DNA from: Acidimicrobiaceae bacterium
GTDB lineage: Bacteria; Actinomycetota; Acidimicrobiia; Acidimicrobiales; RAAP-2
Assembly: GCA_003152555.1 (NCBI GenBank)
Contig: PMAL01000043.1
Coordinates: 156-23,986, forward strand
Direction of reading: 5' to 3'
Length of the DNA: 23,831 nucleotides
Shown: in pieces, positions 1 through 7,235 of the stretch
Numbering within the stretch: position 1 is the stretch's first letter
Layout: each line of letters opens with the position of its first letter
The notes under the pieces: model-generated
Told to the model about the DNA's origin: nothing
Databases searched by the model: none
Seen by the model: only the letters and a program-made list of their open reading frames with translations
Made by a program: the position numbers and the translations under genes

Positions 1-283
1 CGTCGTACCACTGGTGCGTGCCCGGCACTCCGTCGTACTTGAATTGATTGCCCACGGGCTCCCACGTCGCACCGCCGTCGTCGGAACGCTGGATCAGCTG
101 ACCAAACCAACCAGTTGACTGCGACGCAAAAATTCGATTCGAGTCAACGGGCGATCCCTTCACGTGGTAAATCTCCCAACCCCCGAAGAACGGTCCGTTC
201 ACGTCCCACTTCTCGCGCTTGGCGTCCGACGTCAAAATGAATGCGCCCTTGCGAGTTCCTACCAACACACGTACACCGCTCAT
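1..283 (-). CDS. BNR/Asp-box (sialidase-like beta-propeller) protein, N-terminal part
   Basis: Minus-strand gene whose 3' end lies outside the window; 94 N-terminal residues are visible, beginning MSGVRVLVGTRKGAFIL. A textbook Asp-box (S-x-D-x-G-x-T-W) is present at residues 67-74 as SDDGGATW. This motif marks blades of sialidase/Vps10/photosystem-stability-factor-like beta-propellers. In many actinobacteria similar short proteins are annotated as 'glycosyl hydrolase' or 'exo-alpha-sialidase' without proven activity. No signal peptide is visible, so the protein is probably cytoplasmic. The ATG at 281-283 is preceded by a purine-rich Shine-Dalgarno sequence (AGGGGG, about five bases upstream). 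The propeller fold is well supported; substrate and function are unknown. Confidence 0.75.
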   Translation of the reverse strand, partial: MSGVRVLVGTRKGAFILTSDAKREKWDVNGPFFGGWEIYHVKGSPVDSNRIFASQSTGWFGQLIQRSDDGGATWEPVGNQFKYDGVPGTHQWYD

Positions 284-529
284 GTACGCCCCCTCTCACA
301 TGTTCGCGGTCTCACGTCACGCTCAGATGCAGCAACGAGGTCCCGTTCGTCGCGAGTTTATCTACGGAAAATCCTGGCCACTGATAATTCTTTTGTGAAT
401 GATGTCAGGCGAGTGGAGTGATCGCCGTGCCAATCCTCAGTTGCCAGTTTTGGAGCTGTCATGCATCGCAATATCTTTATTATGAGGCGACGCCACTCGT
501 AATTGCGCCACGCGAATCCGGGGAATTCA

Positions 530-2140
530 TCACGACCAAACGGGAATGGACTGCGCAAAAGAAAAGACGTTCGCGGGATCGTACTTCGATTTCACCCTCT
601 CAAGGTGCGCCAAATTGTCGCCGTAGTACGCCGTTTGCCAGTCAACCAACGTTGGGTCAATGTAATTCTGGTAGGCACCCGTCAGAGGGTCAAAGATATT
701 ACTGCCGAGCCAGGTGAGCCACGTCTGACCCGCAGCAATGACCGACGTCGGCGCATAGGTGGACCAAGAGTACGTGGCTTGGATGCACGCCAATTTGTCG
801 CGATGCACAAAGGCTGTCTGGTCGCTCGCGATCCGGTTAATGGCTCCGCCGTACGCGTCAAAGGCCAGTCCACCGCCAATGGTTGGCGCGTGCGTTTTTA
901 GATTGACAACGGCCTCGACAATCTGGGCGAGCTGCACCGTCGTCATTGGCCCGTTCACGTAACTCGATTTCGCCGAATAGGCGGAGCGACCCAAGCGACC
1001 ATCGGGATTTTGCGACGGCAGATGGCACGACGCGACTGTTAGTCCCGAGCAGCTGGCTTCGATTTCCATCGCTGAAACGTAATCGTTGGACCCTACAAAA
1101 TTTCCGATCGGTGGCGTAGCCATGGCGGACTTGAGCGGTGCTAACAGACTGTTGAGTTCCGCTAACGACCCGCAAAAGACGCCGCTCATCTGCGCTAAGT
1201 ACCCCGACGTCCCTTCACTGAGTAATTGACAGTTAGACCAGATCTCATCGGGCATGGAAACAATCCACTCCTGCCACGCGCCGAGCATGTCGGAGGCCAC
1301 TGACCACGGGTACTGCAGGGTGAACAAACTGATTTCCGGCATCACGTGGACGCCAAATTGGAATGACGTCGCGACGCCGAAATTACCTCCGCCGCCGCCT
1401 TGACAGGCCCACAGGAGATCCGAATTGTTCTGGGCGTCGGCGGTCAAGTACTTCGCGTCCGCGGTGACGATGCCGATCGACTGCAAGTTGTCACACGTGA
1501 GTCCGTACTTGCGTCCAAATACTCCGATGCCGCCGCCCAAGGTCAGTCCCGCAATCCCCACCGTTGGACATGATCCCCCGGGAAGCAATCGGTCACTTTT
1601 GCCAATCACGTTATAGACGTCAATCAACTGTGCGCCGGCGCCAACGGTGGCCGTGTTTGCTTGCGTATCGACCGAGACTGACGCCATCCGGCTGACATCA
1701 ATCACGACGCCGCTCGAGTTCGAGTAACCGCCATAACTGTGCCCGCCCGATCGGGCCGCCACGTCGATTCCGTGCGACGTGACGAAATCTACGCACCGCG
1801 CAACGTCATCGCTCGACGCACAGTACGCAATGGCCTGGGGGCGAAGGTCAACAAACTTGGAGTTGTAGAGCAGCCGGTCCATGGCGTAGCCCGCGCTGGT
1901 CGGCAACACCAACGATCCACTCATTGCACTGGCGAGCGTTGACCAATCCGACGACGTGGGAGGTCCCAGTGTCGTAGTAGTCGACGTTGATGACGACGTT
2001 GTTGAGGTTGGAGGCGCGGCACTGTGCTCGCCACATCCCTCAAGCAGCGCGGACGCCACTACCGCGCCGGCGGCGAGCGTGCCAATTTTCACACCCTGTC
2101 GAAGAAATTCTCTTCGATCAAAAGAAGGGTTCGGGGCCAT
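530..2140 (-). CDS. Tat-exported FAD-linked oxidase, berberine bridge enzyme (BBE)-like
   Basis: 536 residues. The N-terminus has a twin-arginine motif (DRREFLRQG, residues 8-16), a hydrophobic stretch, and LLEGC ending at Cys36. This could be a lipobox, although Glu at -2 is atypical. A Ser/Thr-rich linker follows (45-57). The FAD-binding PCMH domain covers about residues 95-270 and carries both covalent flavin attachment sites of the bicovalent BBE group: His134 in SGGHSYGG and Cys191 in SCPTVG, followed by GLTLGGGIG. The C-terminal BBE segment ends with YYGDNLAHLERVKSKYDP and NVFSF. Such enzymes oxidise sugars, alcohols or alkaloid-like substrates with oxygen; the substrate here is unknown. 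Folded export with cofactor bound suits the Tat signal. An EamA-type transporter gene lies just upstream on the same strand. Confidence 0.9.
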   Translation of the reverse strand: MAPNPSFDRREFLRQGVKIGTLAAGAVVASALLEGCGEHSAAPPTSTTSSSTSTTTTLGPPTSSDWSTLASAMSGSLVLPTSAGYAMDRLLYNSKFVDLRPQAIAYCASSDDVARCVDFVTSHGIDVAARSGGHSYGGYSNSSGVVIDVSRMASVSVDTQANTATVGAGAQLIDVYNVIGKSDRLLPGGSCPTVGIAGLTLGGGIGVFGRKYGLTCDNLQSIGIVTADAKYLTADAQNNSDLLWACQGGGGGNFGVATSFQFGVHVMPEISLFTLQYPWSVASDMLGAWQEWIVSMPDEIWSNCQLLSEGTSGYLAQMSGVFCGSLAELNSLLAPLKSAMATPPIGNFVGSNDYVSAMEIEASCSGLTVASCHLPSQNPDGRLGRSAYSAKSSYVNGPMTTVQLAQIVEAVVNLKTHAPTIGGGLAFDAYGGAINRIASDQTAFVHRDKLACIQATYSWSTYAPTSVIAAGQTWLTWLGSNIFDPLTGAYQNYIDPTLVDWQTAYYGDNLAHLERVKSKYDPANVFSFAQSIPVWS

Positions 2141-2146
2141 GTCGCG

Positions 2147-2152
2147 ACGTTA
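2147..2152 (-). promoter_or_regulatory. -10 box of probable leaderless transcript, FAD oxidase gene
   Basis: TAACGT on the minus strand ends exactly six bases before the ATG of the FAD oxidase gene, and no Shine-Dalgarno sequence is visible. A TANNNT box at this distance places the transcript start on or next to the A of ATG. The inference rests on position and on the same arrangement at several other genes in the window. Confidence 0.4.
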
Positions 2153-2192
2153 CCGAAAACAGTGGCGATGGGCGTGTCCCGAAATTGACGAC

Positions 2193-3032
2193 CTATTCCA
2201 ATTGCGAAGCCGTGGGCTGGCGGTGTTGCTGGGCCACCGCGGCAATCGCGCCGAGGCCAACCAGTACGCCCAGCACTTGAGAAATTGTCAACGACTGGTT
2301 GAGTATGGGGATGGCCAATACCGCCGCCACGAGAGGGCTGAGATTGCCCAGTATTGAAGAAATTGACGCGTCAACGTAGCGGTGCGACCAGTTCATAATG
2401 AGATGTCCGCCGCCGGGCACTACCGCGAGCAGGATGATCCACGTCGAGTCGCCAAGCTTCACGTCTGCGAGCGACTGTCCCGACAGCAACACGATTGGCG
2501 TGACGACCACGGCGGACATTACCGTGACGGCCACCGTATATTCGAGCGCTCCGTGCAACTCACGAGTGTGCTTGGTGACCAACCAATAAGCCGACCAACA
2601 CAGCAATGATCCGACCGCTAAGAGGTCACCGAGTAATTGGTGCTGGGTCTTCACACCGGGGCCCAACACCGTCGCCACAACGCCGAGCATGGCGAGTGTG
2701 ATCCACATCACATCCCAACGCGCCAAACGTTCGCCGAACAGGCGGCGCGCGGCAAGGATGACGAGTACTGGTTGGAACGCGCCGATCACAGTGACGTCAA
2801 CGACGCTCGCGAGTTTGATCGCGCTATAAAAGAGCGCCATGTCACCCGCGAGAAAGATGCCGCCCAGCCACGACGCACGAAACGTGGCCCAGCTGAGACG
2901 CCGCCCGATGGCGTAGTTGATGATCACCAGCAACGCCGAACCGAGCCACAATCGGTAGAACGTCACTACGAGTCCCGGCGCGGAGGTCAGCGCCACAAGA
3001 ATCCCACCGAAGCCCCACAAGACCGCCGCCAA
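2193..3032 (-). CDS. EamA/DMT-family membrane transporter (start uncertain)
   Basis: About 279 residues of strongly hydrophobic sequence forming nine or ten transmembrane helices in two EamA halves. TM1 carries the family's A-x-x-W-G pattern (AAVLWGFGG), and the second half begins near the segment LLCWSAYWLV. Drug/metabolite-superfamily members export amino acids, nucleotides or other small metabolites through the inner membrane; the substrate cannot be told from sequence. The only ordinary start codon between the upstream in-frame stop (3105-3107) and TM1 is a TTG at 3030-3032, which leaves almost no residues before TM1. Homology-like sequence (GLGGSV) continues upstream of it, so a non-standard start (for instance ATT at 3078-3080) is possible. 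The FAD oxidase gene follows 52 bases downstream on the same strand. Confidence 0.85.
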   Translation of the reverse strand: MAAVLWGFGGILVALTSAPGLVVTFYRLWLGSALLVIINYAIGRRLSWATFRASWLGGIFLAGDMALFYSAIKLASVVDVTVIGAFQPVLVILAARRLFGERLARWDVMWITLAMLGVVATVLGPGVKTQHQLLGDLLAVGSLLCWSAYWLVTKHTRELHGALEYTVAVTVMSAVVVTPIVLLSGQSLADVKLGDSTWIILLAVVPGGGHLIMNWSHRYVDASISSILGNLSPLVAAVLAIPILNQSLTISQVLGVLVGLGAIAAVAQQHRQPTASQLE

Positions 3033-3220
3033 AACGGAACCGCCAAGACCGATTGTCTGATTTCGAGATTCGGAGTTAATACGTACTCTGTTCGTTCGCG
3101 ACGATCACGGTGTTTACCAACACCCTTCGACTCTACCGATGACGAAGTATTAGCCAGCGCCCGAGGTCCACGCGCGGAGCGTCAAACACGAATCGTCACT
3201 GCACATCACGAAGCGAACAG

Positions 3221-3748
3221 TTAGTCCTCTTCTTCGACGTCCACTTCGACGTCGGCCTCGTCCTTGTCCTTGCCGAGGTTCTTCTTGGCGGCCTTTTTGG
3301 CGGCCTCGAAGTGCTTGGCGAGGTCCTGCTGGATTGGGCGGATAGCCTTTTCGGCCTCTTTCAGCTGTTGGGCAATCATCTGCTTGGCCGGCTCGATCGC
3401 GCGCTCCGCATCTTTTAACTGCTGAGCAATCAACTGCCTGACGGGCTCCATTGCCCGCTCGGCCTCCTTGATTTGCTGGACCAGCATCTGCTGGAGGGGA
3501 CGCATTGCTTCGTCCAGGTAACTGCCGAATCGCTTCTGCGCGGCGCTGCGACTAATTCCGAGCACTTCGCCCAGTTCTTGCCACGTCGCTCCACGCGAGC
3601 GAGCGACTTCCACATTGAGTTCGATCGAAATCTCTTCCTGTTCGATCGTCAGGCGGCTGTTATAAATGTCCGTCAGTGCAGTAATCTTCCCGAAAGCTTC
3701 TTCGGAGACTGGCAACTCGCGGTTCTTTTTTGAAGGTTTTTTGGTCAT
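3221..3748 (-). CDS. Small HTH protein with four tandem 18-residue amphipathic repeats
   Basis: 175 residues, starting MTKKPSKKN. An N-terminal helical segment is followed by a helix-turn-helix at about 49-78 (GATWQELGEVLGISRSAAQ, KRFGSYL). The W-x-E-L/I-G-x-x-L-G-I-S-R-x-A-A-x-K-R-F pattern is common in small actinobacterial DNA-binding proteins. Residues 84-155 are four 18-residue repeats, each beginning with Pro, for example PVRQLIAQQLKDAERAIE. The tail is Lys-rich and then strongly acidic (VEVDVEEED). Eighteen residues equal five helical turns, so each repeat should form an amphipathic helix with its apolar face in register. A further in-frame ATG at 3761-3763 exists, but it lies inside an extended -10 element, which favours the start used here. 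Function is unknown: a DNA-binding protein with an oligomerising or lipid-surface-binding domain is conceivable. Confidence 0.8.
   Translation of the reverse strand: MTKKPSKKNRELPVSEEAFGKITALTDIYNSRLTIEQEEISIELNVEVARSRGATWQELGEVLGISRSAAQKRFGSYLDEAMRPLQQMLVQQIKEAERAMEPVRQLIAQQLKDAERAIEPAKQMIAQQLKEAEKAIRPIQQDLAKHFEAAKKAAKKNLGKDKDEADVEVDVEEED
3284..3499 (-). repeat. Four 54-bp in-frame repeats encoding Pro-punctuated amphipathic 18-mers
   Basis: Units begin PLQQMLVQQI, PVRQLIAQQL, PAKQMIAQQL and PIQQDLAKHF, and most end in a charged A-E-R/K-A-I/M-E/R pattern. The first three are close to each other; the fourth is the most divergent. The periodicity is visible in both DNA and protein. Confidence 0.85.
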
Positions 3749-3753
3749 GACCC

Positions 3754-3762
3754 ATTGTATCA
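3754..3762 (-). promoter_or_regulatory. Extended -10 box, leaderless-type, for the HTH/repeat gene
   Basis: TGATACAAT (TGn plus TACAAT) ends five bases before the ATG at 3746-3748. The close match to an extended -10 and the lack of a ribosome binding site suggest transcription starting at the ATG. No good -35 was found. Confidence 0.45.
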
Positions 3763-3796
3763 TAAATTCGCATTTGTAGAGTTTGGTGGACAGTCA

Positions 3797-3814
3797 GTGC
3801 CCGTCTCCGGGCAC
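3797..3814. terminator. GC-rich perfect hairpin downstream of the S66 peptidase gene
   Basis: GTGCCCG, a four-base loop, then CGGGCAC: a perfect 7-bp stem between the stop of the S66 gene (3956) and the start of the HTH gene (3748). No T-run follows on the minus strand. It is either a U-less terminator or a binding site upstream of the HTH gene. Confidence 0.35.
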
Positions 3815-3955
3815 GAGCGGAGAAATTACTCTACTCAACCATCAAGAAGTTGACGGTTCCAGACACATTTTATGCGACGAGACAACGGTTCGTGCGTGTC
3901 ACGGCGTAGCGCCACGCCTGGACGGCGGTACCAGGCACCGAGGTCAAATCAACTT

Positions 3956-5008
3956 CTAGTACTGGACAGAGATCCGTTTCTCGGGGCCGTCAACGGTCAT
4001 CAGGCCACCGTAAGGAAGCACGTATTGGGGATCCGTGTGACCAAAGTCGGGTCCAAACACAAACACCGCATCAGGGTTGTAGATCGCGAGCGCTCGTAGT
4101 ACCGCCGCTTCTTGTTCGGCGCGAAATACAGCGCGTTCGGCTTCATTGAGAGGGGCATGTCCGTGCCACGCCTTTGGCTTGGCAAATACCACGGCGGCAA
4201 ACTCCGCCAGCAATCCGCGCTCCCCGATATTTCGCAGCATGCGAAACACCTCATCGGCGGCCGGCATCTCCTCAGAGGTTTCGAGCATCAATACGCAACC
4301 GCGATACCGATCGTTCGGCTGAACCCAACGACCCGCGGCGAGGTTCCAATGAAGAATCTCCAGATTGCCGCCCCACGTGGGACCGGTGACGACTCGTGTC
4401 GCGTTATGCCAGTGCCATCCTGGCTCGTCCGTCGTCGGCAGCGGATTATCCAGTGTCGAGAGATCCTCCCAGTCGGCTTGAAAATCGGTGAAGCGGGCGA
4501 CTGGCCCGATGTCGACGACGACGCTGTCAAAGAGTGCGTGGCGCATTGACGAGATGAACACTGGGTGCACTCCGCCCGGTCGGGCGAAGTGCACCAGCGT
4601 CGACCCACCGTGATAGCTAACGATGCCGAGATTCCACAGATAGTTCAGCAGATTCGTGTTGTCCGAATATCCGAAGTACGCCTTGGGGTTCGCCCCGATG
4701 ATGTCGGCATCAAGATACGGCAACACCGTAAGCTGATCGTCGCCTCCGATTACCGCCATCACGGCTTTTATTTCGGGGTCCGCGAACGCGGCGTTCAGAT
4801 CTCTCGCCCGCTCTTGGGCGCTCGCTCTCACGTGGCGCGTGGTTGGAAACTCAACCGGAATAAGACCGAGCTCGTCGCGTAACGCCGTCAGACCACGCTC
4901 ATGCACCAGTGGGAACACACCGGCGCCGGCCCACGACGGCGACACAATGGCCACCTGATCGCCCGGCGCCAACTTAGGTGGATAACCAAATCGGGACGCA
5001 TTTTTCAT
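3956..5008 (-). CDS. S66-family LD-carboxypeptidase / MccF-like serine peptidase
   Basis: 350 residues, the usual length for peptidase family S66. The family begins with a segment like PPKLAPGDQVAIVSPS, seen at residues 10-24. The nucleophile is Ser115 in FGYSDNTNL. The other expected triad members are Glu243 in LMLETSEE and His324 in DFGHTDPQ, followed by the typical LPYGG. S66 enzymes cleave the L,D bond of murein tetrapeptides (LdcA) or peptide-acyl bonds such as those in microcin C (MccF). The long insert near GWHWHNATRV and the SDNT-type elbow resemble the MccF branch rather than LdcA. No signal peptide is present, so the enzyme is cytoplasmic. An M24-fold protein lies upstream on the same strand. 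All three catalytic residues appear intact. Confidence 0.88.
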   Translation of the reverse strand: MKNASRFGYPPKLAPGDQVAIVSPSWAGAGVFPLVHERGLTALRDELGLIPVEFPTTRHVRASAQERARDLNAAFADPEIKAVMAVIGGDDQLTVLPYLDADIIGANPKAYFGYSDNTNLLNYLWNLGIVSYHGGSTLVHFARPGGVHPVFISSMRHALFDSVVVDIGPVARFTDFQADWEDLSTLDNPLPTTDEPGWHWHNATRVVTGPTWGGNLEILHWNLAAGRWVQPNDRYRGCVLMLETSEEMPAADEVFRMLRNIGERGLLAEFAAVVFAKPKAWHGHAPLNEAERAVFRAEQEAAVLRALAIYNPDAVFVFGPDFGHTDPQYVLPYGGLMTVDGPEKRISVQY

Positions 5009-5015
5009 TCGCTAC

Positions 5016-5021
5016 ACCGTA
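5016..5021 (-). promoter_or_regulatory. -10 box of probable leaderless transcript, S66 peptidase gene
   Basis: TACGGT on the minus strand ends seven bases before the ATG at 5006-5008, and no Shine-Dalgarno sequence lies in between. Its position is consistent with transcription starting at or beside the start codon. Confidence 0.35.
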
Positions 5022-5060
5022 CTGCGGTATTGCCGAATCGAGAAGGCGACGCCGATCGTC

Positions 5061-5204
5061 TTAGCTGATCTGAGAGGCCAACCGCACTAGTTCAAAGAGA
5101 CCGTCGACTTCGTCTCGAGTTTCGTCATCCGTGATGTAGCCGAGCGGACCACGCGTACGCTGATGACAAGACTCCTTTTCGTTTGAGGTTGTTGTCTTGC
5201 TCAC
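5061..5204 (-). CDS. Putative 47-residue ORF directly after the M24-fold gene; possible gene remnant
   Basis: A GTG immediately follows the TAA of the M24-fold gene (TAAGTG) and opens 47 codons ending TAA: MSKTTTSNEKES, then CHQRTRGPLGYITDDETRD and EVDGLFELVRLASQIS. The composition is protein-like, with an acidic amphipathic helix at the end, and it lies in operon position. The GPLGYITDDE stretch followed by a helix loosely resembles the C-terminus of fold-type I PLP enzymes (class V aminotransferases). It may therefore be the tail of a decayed gene rather than a functional microprotein. I cannot decide between these. Confidence 0.35.
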   Translation of the reverse strand: MSKTTTSNEKESCHQRTRGPLGYITDDETRDEVDGLFELVRLASQIS

Positions 5205-6344
5205 TTATGAACCAATCAACAAAATACCTGCGGCACTTGACGGATCGTCGGGATCACATCGCGGCCACTCGCCAGTTGTTGTTACACACTCCCTACCAGA
5301 TTCGCCGATCAGAAAGGTGTCCTCGACTTTGGCCCCGCCGTGCAAGCTGGGATTCCAGGCCACGGCCACGTTTTTCTCGATTTCTCGAGACCAGAAAGGT
5401 GAATCCGTTGCGTCCGGGGAGAGTTCAAACTCCCGCTGCGCGTAGCCAATGGGACCGCCTTGAAAGTAGTCGCGCCAGCCCTGGCCATGGCCCACGTCGC
5501 GGTACGCACGAGCGAGGGTGCCATAGACGTCCCCCCAGGTTGCACCGGGAACGGTAGCCGCCAACGTCGAGCGAGCAACCGAGTTCACCAGGTTGTAATC
5601 ATCAGTCAGTCGTTCATCATTGACGGTTGTCGCAACACGGGTAAGCGCAACGTGCAGACCACTCCATCGCACCACCGCGACCGCCATGAGCAGTTCGTTC
5701 ACCACCGCGCCACTCATCATGGGATGGCGAAACGTTTTCACGCGATCATCGCCGCCAACAATGAGACAGACCGCTTCGGCGCCAATGGTTTCAAGTCCGA
5801 ACGCAATTTCCGCGGCAATGGAGAAATCGGCCGAAATACCGGGCTGCCACGAGCGTACAGCCGACTCCACGACGCGCGCCGCCGATTCACCGAGGGAGCG
5901 AAGCAGTTCGCGTTCTCCGCCCGAGAGCACCATGCGTTGTTCAATGAGCTCGATCGAGACATCGATTCCCATTCCGGTGTCGCTCAGGACGAGGCTCTCG
6001 TCACAGTGCGCCTCGCGAAGCGCCGCGCGTTGAGATCCGTCCGCTTCGTACCACGGCACGCCAACAACCTTGAAACCCAACTCTTCGAGTTCAGCCTCCG
6101 CAGTGAATCGGGGCATTTCGACCGAGCTCACGAGCAGCGTTGGCTCCTTGGCGTCCACGAGCCACACGGTGTCGAATGCGGCCGTGCGATCAATCGGCTG
6201 TGACACGCCACCAGTTGCCCAGGCGACGTTTCCTACCGAACCCAATATCAACGGCGCGTCGGCGTGCGCACTTCGAATCGCGTCGAGCTTCTCTCGGGCG
6301 TGAAGTACCCGCGCCCGTCGATAATCTCTCGCGTTCGGTATCAC
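5205..6344 (-). CDS. M24 (Xaa-Pro aminopeptidase/creatinase-fold) protein lacking most metal ligands
   Basis: 379 residues from the GTG at 6342-6344, chosen because GGAG lies four bases upstream. A TTG at 6408-6410 would add 22 residues but falls in the promoter. The N-terminal creatinase-like domain is about 1-145 (PLILGSVGNVAWATGG), and the pita-bread domain is about 150-379. Of the five expected metal ligands, the region equal to D-x-x-x-x-x-G-Y-x-x-D-x-T-R reads AVAVVRWSGLHVALTR (221-236), with both Asp missing. HGIG is replaced by GGPIGY (296-301), and the usual E-P by N-P (331-332). Only the last Glu (341, in KVEDTFLI) remains. It is therefore probably not a metallopeptidase; metal-independent creatinase is a precedent for the fold. 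It is divergent from an iclR gene, which probably regulates it. Confidence 0.8.
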   Translation of the reverse strand: MIPNARDYRRARVLHAREKLDAIRSAHADAPLILGSVGNVAWATGGVSQPIDRTAAFDTVWLVDAKEPTLLVSSVEMPRFTAEAELEELGFKVVGVPWYEADGSQRAALREAHCDESLVLSDTGMGIDVSIELIEQRMVLSGGERELLRSLGESAARVVESAVRSWQPGISADFSIAAEIAFGLETIGAEAVCLIVGGDDRVKTFRHPMMSGAVVNELLMAVAVVRWSGLHVALTRVATTVNDERLTDDYNLVNSVARSTLAATVPGATWGDVYGTLARAYRDVGHGQGWRDYFQGGPIGYAQREFELSPDATDSPFWSREIEKNVAVAWNPSLHGGAKVEDTFLIGESGRECVTTTGEWPRCDPDDPSSAAGILLIGS

Positions 6345-6381
6345 AGAACTCCGTTCGTCTATGTTTACGATATCTAACCAT

Positions 6382-6410
6382 ATTGAACCGTTCCCCACAA
6401 CAGATTTCAA
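6382..6410 (-). promoter_or_regulatory. Sigma-70-type promoter of the M24-fold gene
   Basis: TTGAAA (6405-6410) and TTCAAT (6382-6387) on the minus strand are separated by 17 bases. The predicted start falls about 35 bases before the GTG, leaving room for the GGAG ribosome binding site. The -35 lies inside the palindrome at 6404-6418, so a bound regulator would block it. Confidence 0.45.
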
Positions 6411-6418
6411 ATTGAAAT
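6404..6418. promoter_or_regulatory. 15-bp palindrome, candidate IclR operator
   Basis: ATTTCAA-A-TTGAAAT is a perfect inverted repeat with 7-bp arms around one base, located between the divergent M24-fold and iclR genes. IclR-family proteins typically bind short palindromes of this size with an odd centre next to their own gene. It covers the -35 of the M24-fold promoter and lies 25 bases before the iclR start, so one site could control both directions. Confidence 0.5.
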
Positions 6419-6429
6419 TTTAGATTCTG

Positions 6430-6435
6430 TATTGT
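6430..6435 (+). promoter_or_regulatory. Possible -10 box of leaderless iclR transcript
   Basis: TATTGT ends eight bases before the iclR ATG at 6444, and no ribosome binding site is visible. Spacing is slightly long for a strictly leaderless start. Confidence 0.25.
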
Positions 6436-6443
6436 GTTCGTTA

Positions 6444-7235
6444 ATGCCGAATCTTGTTACTTCTGACCGCTACCAAGTACGCAGCGTCGCGCGAGCGCTC
6501 GAGATGCTCGAAGCGGTGGGCGAGAGTGGCGAGAGTGGCCTCTCGCTCACTGAAATGGCCCAGCGACTCGACATGGCAAAAAGTTCGACGATGGCAGCCG
6601 CTCGAACGCTCGCCTCCTTCGGGTTCTTGCGCATCGAGGCTCCTGGTCCGCGCTATCACTTGGGTTTCGCGCTGCTGCGCTACGGCGATCTTGTCGCGCA
6701 GATGACGTCATTGGGGAAGATCGCCCTGCCACTGCTACACGAACTAACCGAAGAGACCGGACTCACGTCGCGTCTAGCAATCAATGAAGAGGGCTATCCC
6801 GTCTTCATCGAGCGCGTCGATGGCCGGGGTTCAGTACGCTTTCATACCCCGCTAGGACAGCGAGAATCTCCGCACAGCACCGGAGCGGGAAAGGCGATAT
6901 TGGCCCAACTGGGTGAAGAACAGGTGCGTCGCATTGTCAATCCGGATGACCTGGTGGCCCACACCGCTAATTCGCTCACCACCATCGACGCCGTGTTGAG
7001 CGATCTCAAGCACGTGCAACTGGTGGGTTACGCGATTGACAACGAAGAAGGGGCCGAGGGAATCATCTGCGTCGGCGCTCCAATCTTTAGCTACAACGGC
7101 CACTGCGCCGGCGCCGTGAGCGTGACCGGTTTGAAAGTCGACATCACGCAACGCGTCATCGGTCCCCTGTGCACGACCGTGCTCGCGTATTCTGAAAAAA
7201 TCTCCGCGCTCATTGGAAACGTTCGTCTCCAATGA
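6444..7235 (+). CDS. IclR-family transcriptional regulator
   Basis: 263 residues from ATG 6444; a TTG twelve bases earlier is in frame but less likely. The N-terminal winged helix-turn-helix spans about 10-70 (VRSVARALEMLEAVGESG, then LSLTEMAQRLDMAKSSTM). The C-terminal IclR effector-binding domain is about 80-255, with typical elements ETGLTSRLAINEEG, STGAGKAILAQL, GYAIDNEE and GAISV-type strands. IclR proteins are dimeric repressors or activators that respond to small metabolites, mainly in catabolic clusters. The divergent M24-fold gene and the intergenic palindrome suggest local control. Its TGA overlaps the ATG of a truncated alcohol dehydrogenase remnant (ATGA), showing that it once headed a coupled gene pair. 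Confidence 0.92.
   Translation: MPNLVTSDRYQVRSVARALEMLEAVGESGESGLSLTEMAQRLDMAKSSTMAAARTLASFGFLRIEAPGPRYHLGFALLRYGDLVAQMTSLGKIALPLLHELTEETGLTSRLAINEEGYPVFIERVDGRGSVRFHTPLGQRESPHSTGAGKAILAQLGEEQVRRIVNPDDLVAHTANSLTTIDAVLSDLKHVQLVGYAIDNEEGAEGIICVGAPIFSYNGHCAGAVSVTGLKVDITQRVIGPLCTTVLAYSEKISALIGNVRLQ

Noticed and set aside
284..529. Possible RNA gene in the gap after the FAD oxidase
   Set aside because: I found no tRNA-like cloverleaf or strong hairpin there; only the ribosome binding site of the BNR gene can be supported.
2637..3224. 195-codon plus-strand ORF
   Set aside because: Antisense to the EamA transporter; highly charged nonsense-like translation.
5460..6203. 247-codon plus-strand ORF
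   Set aside because: Antisense shadow of the M24-fold gene.
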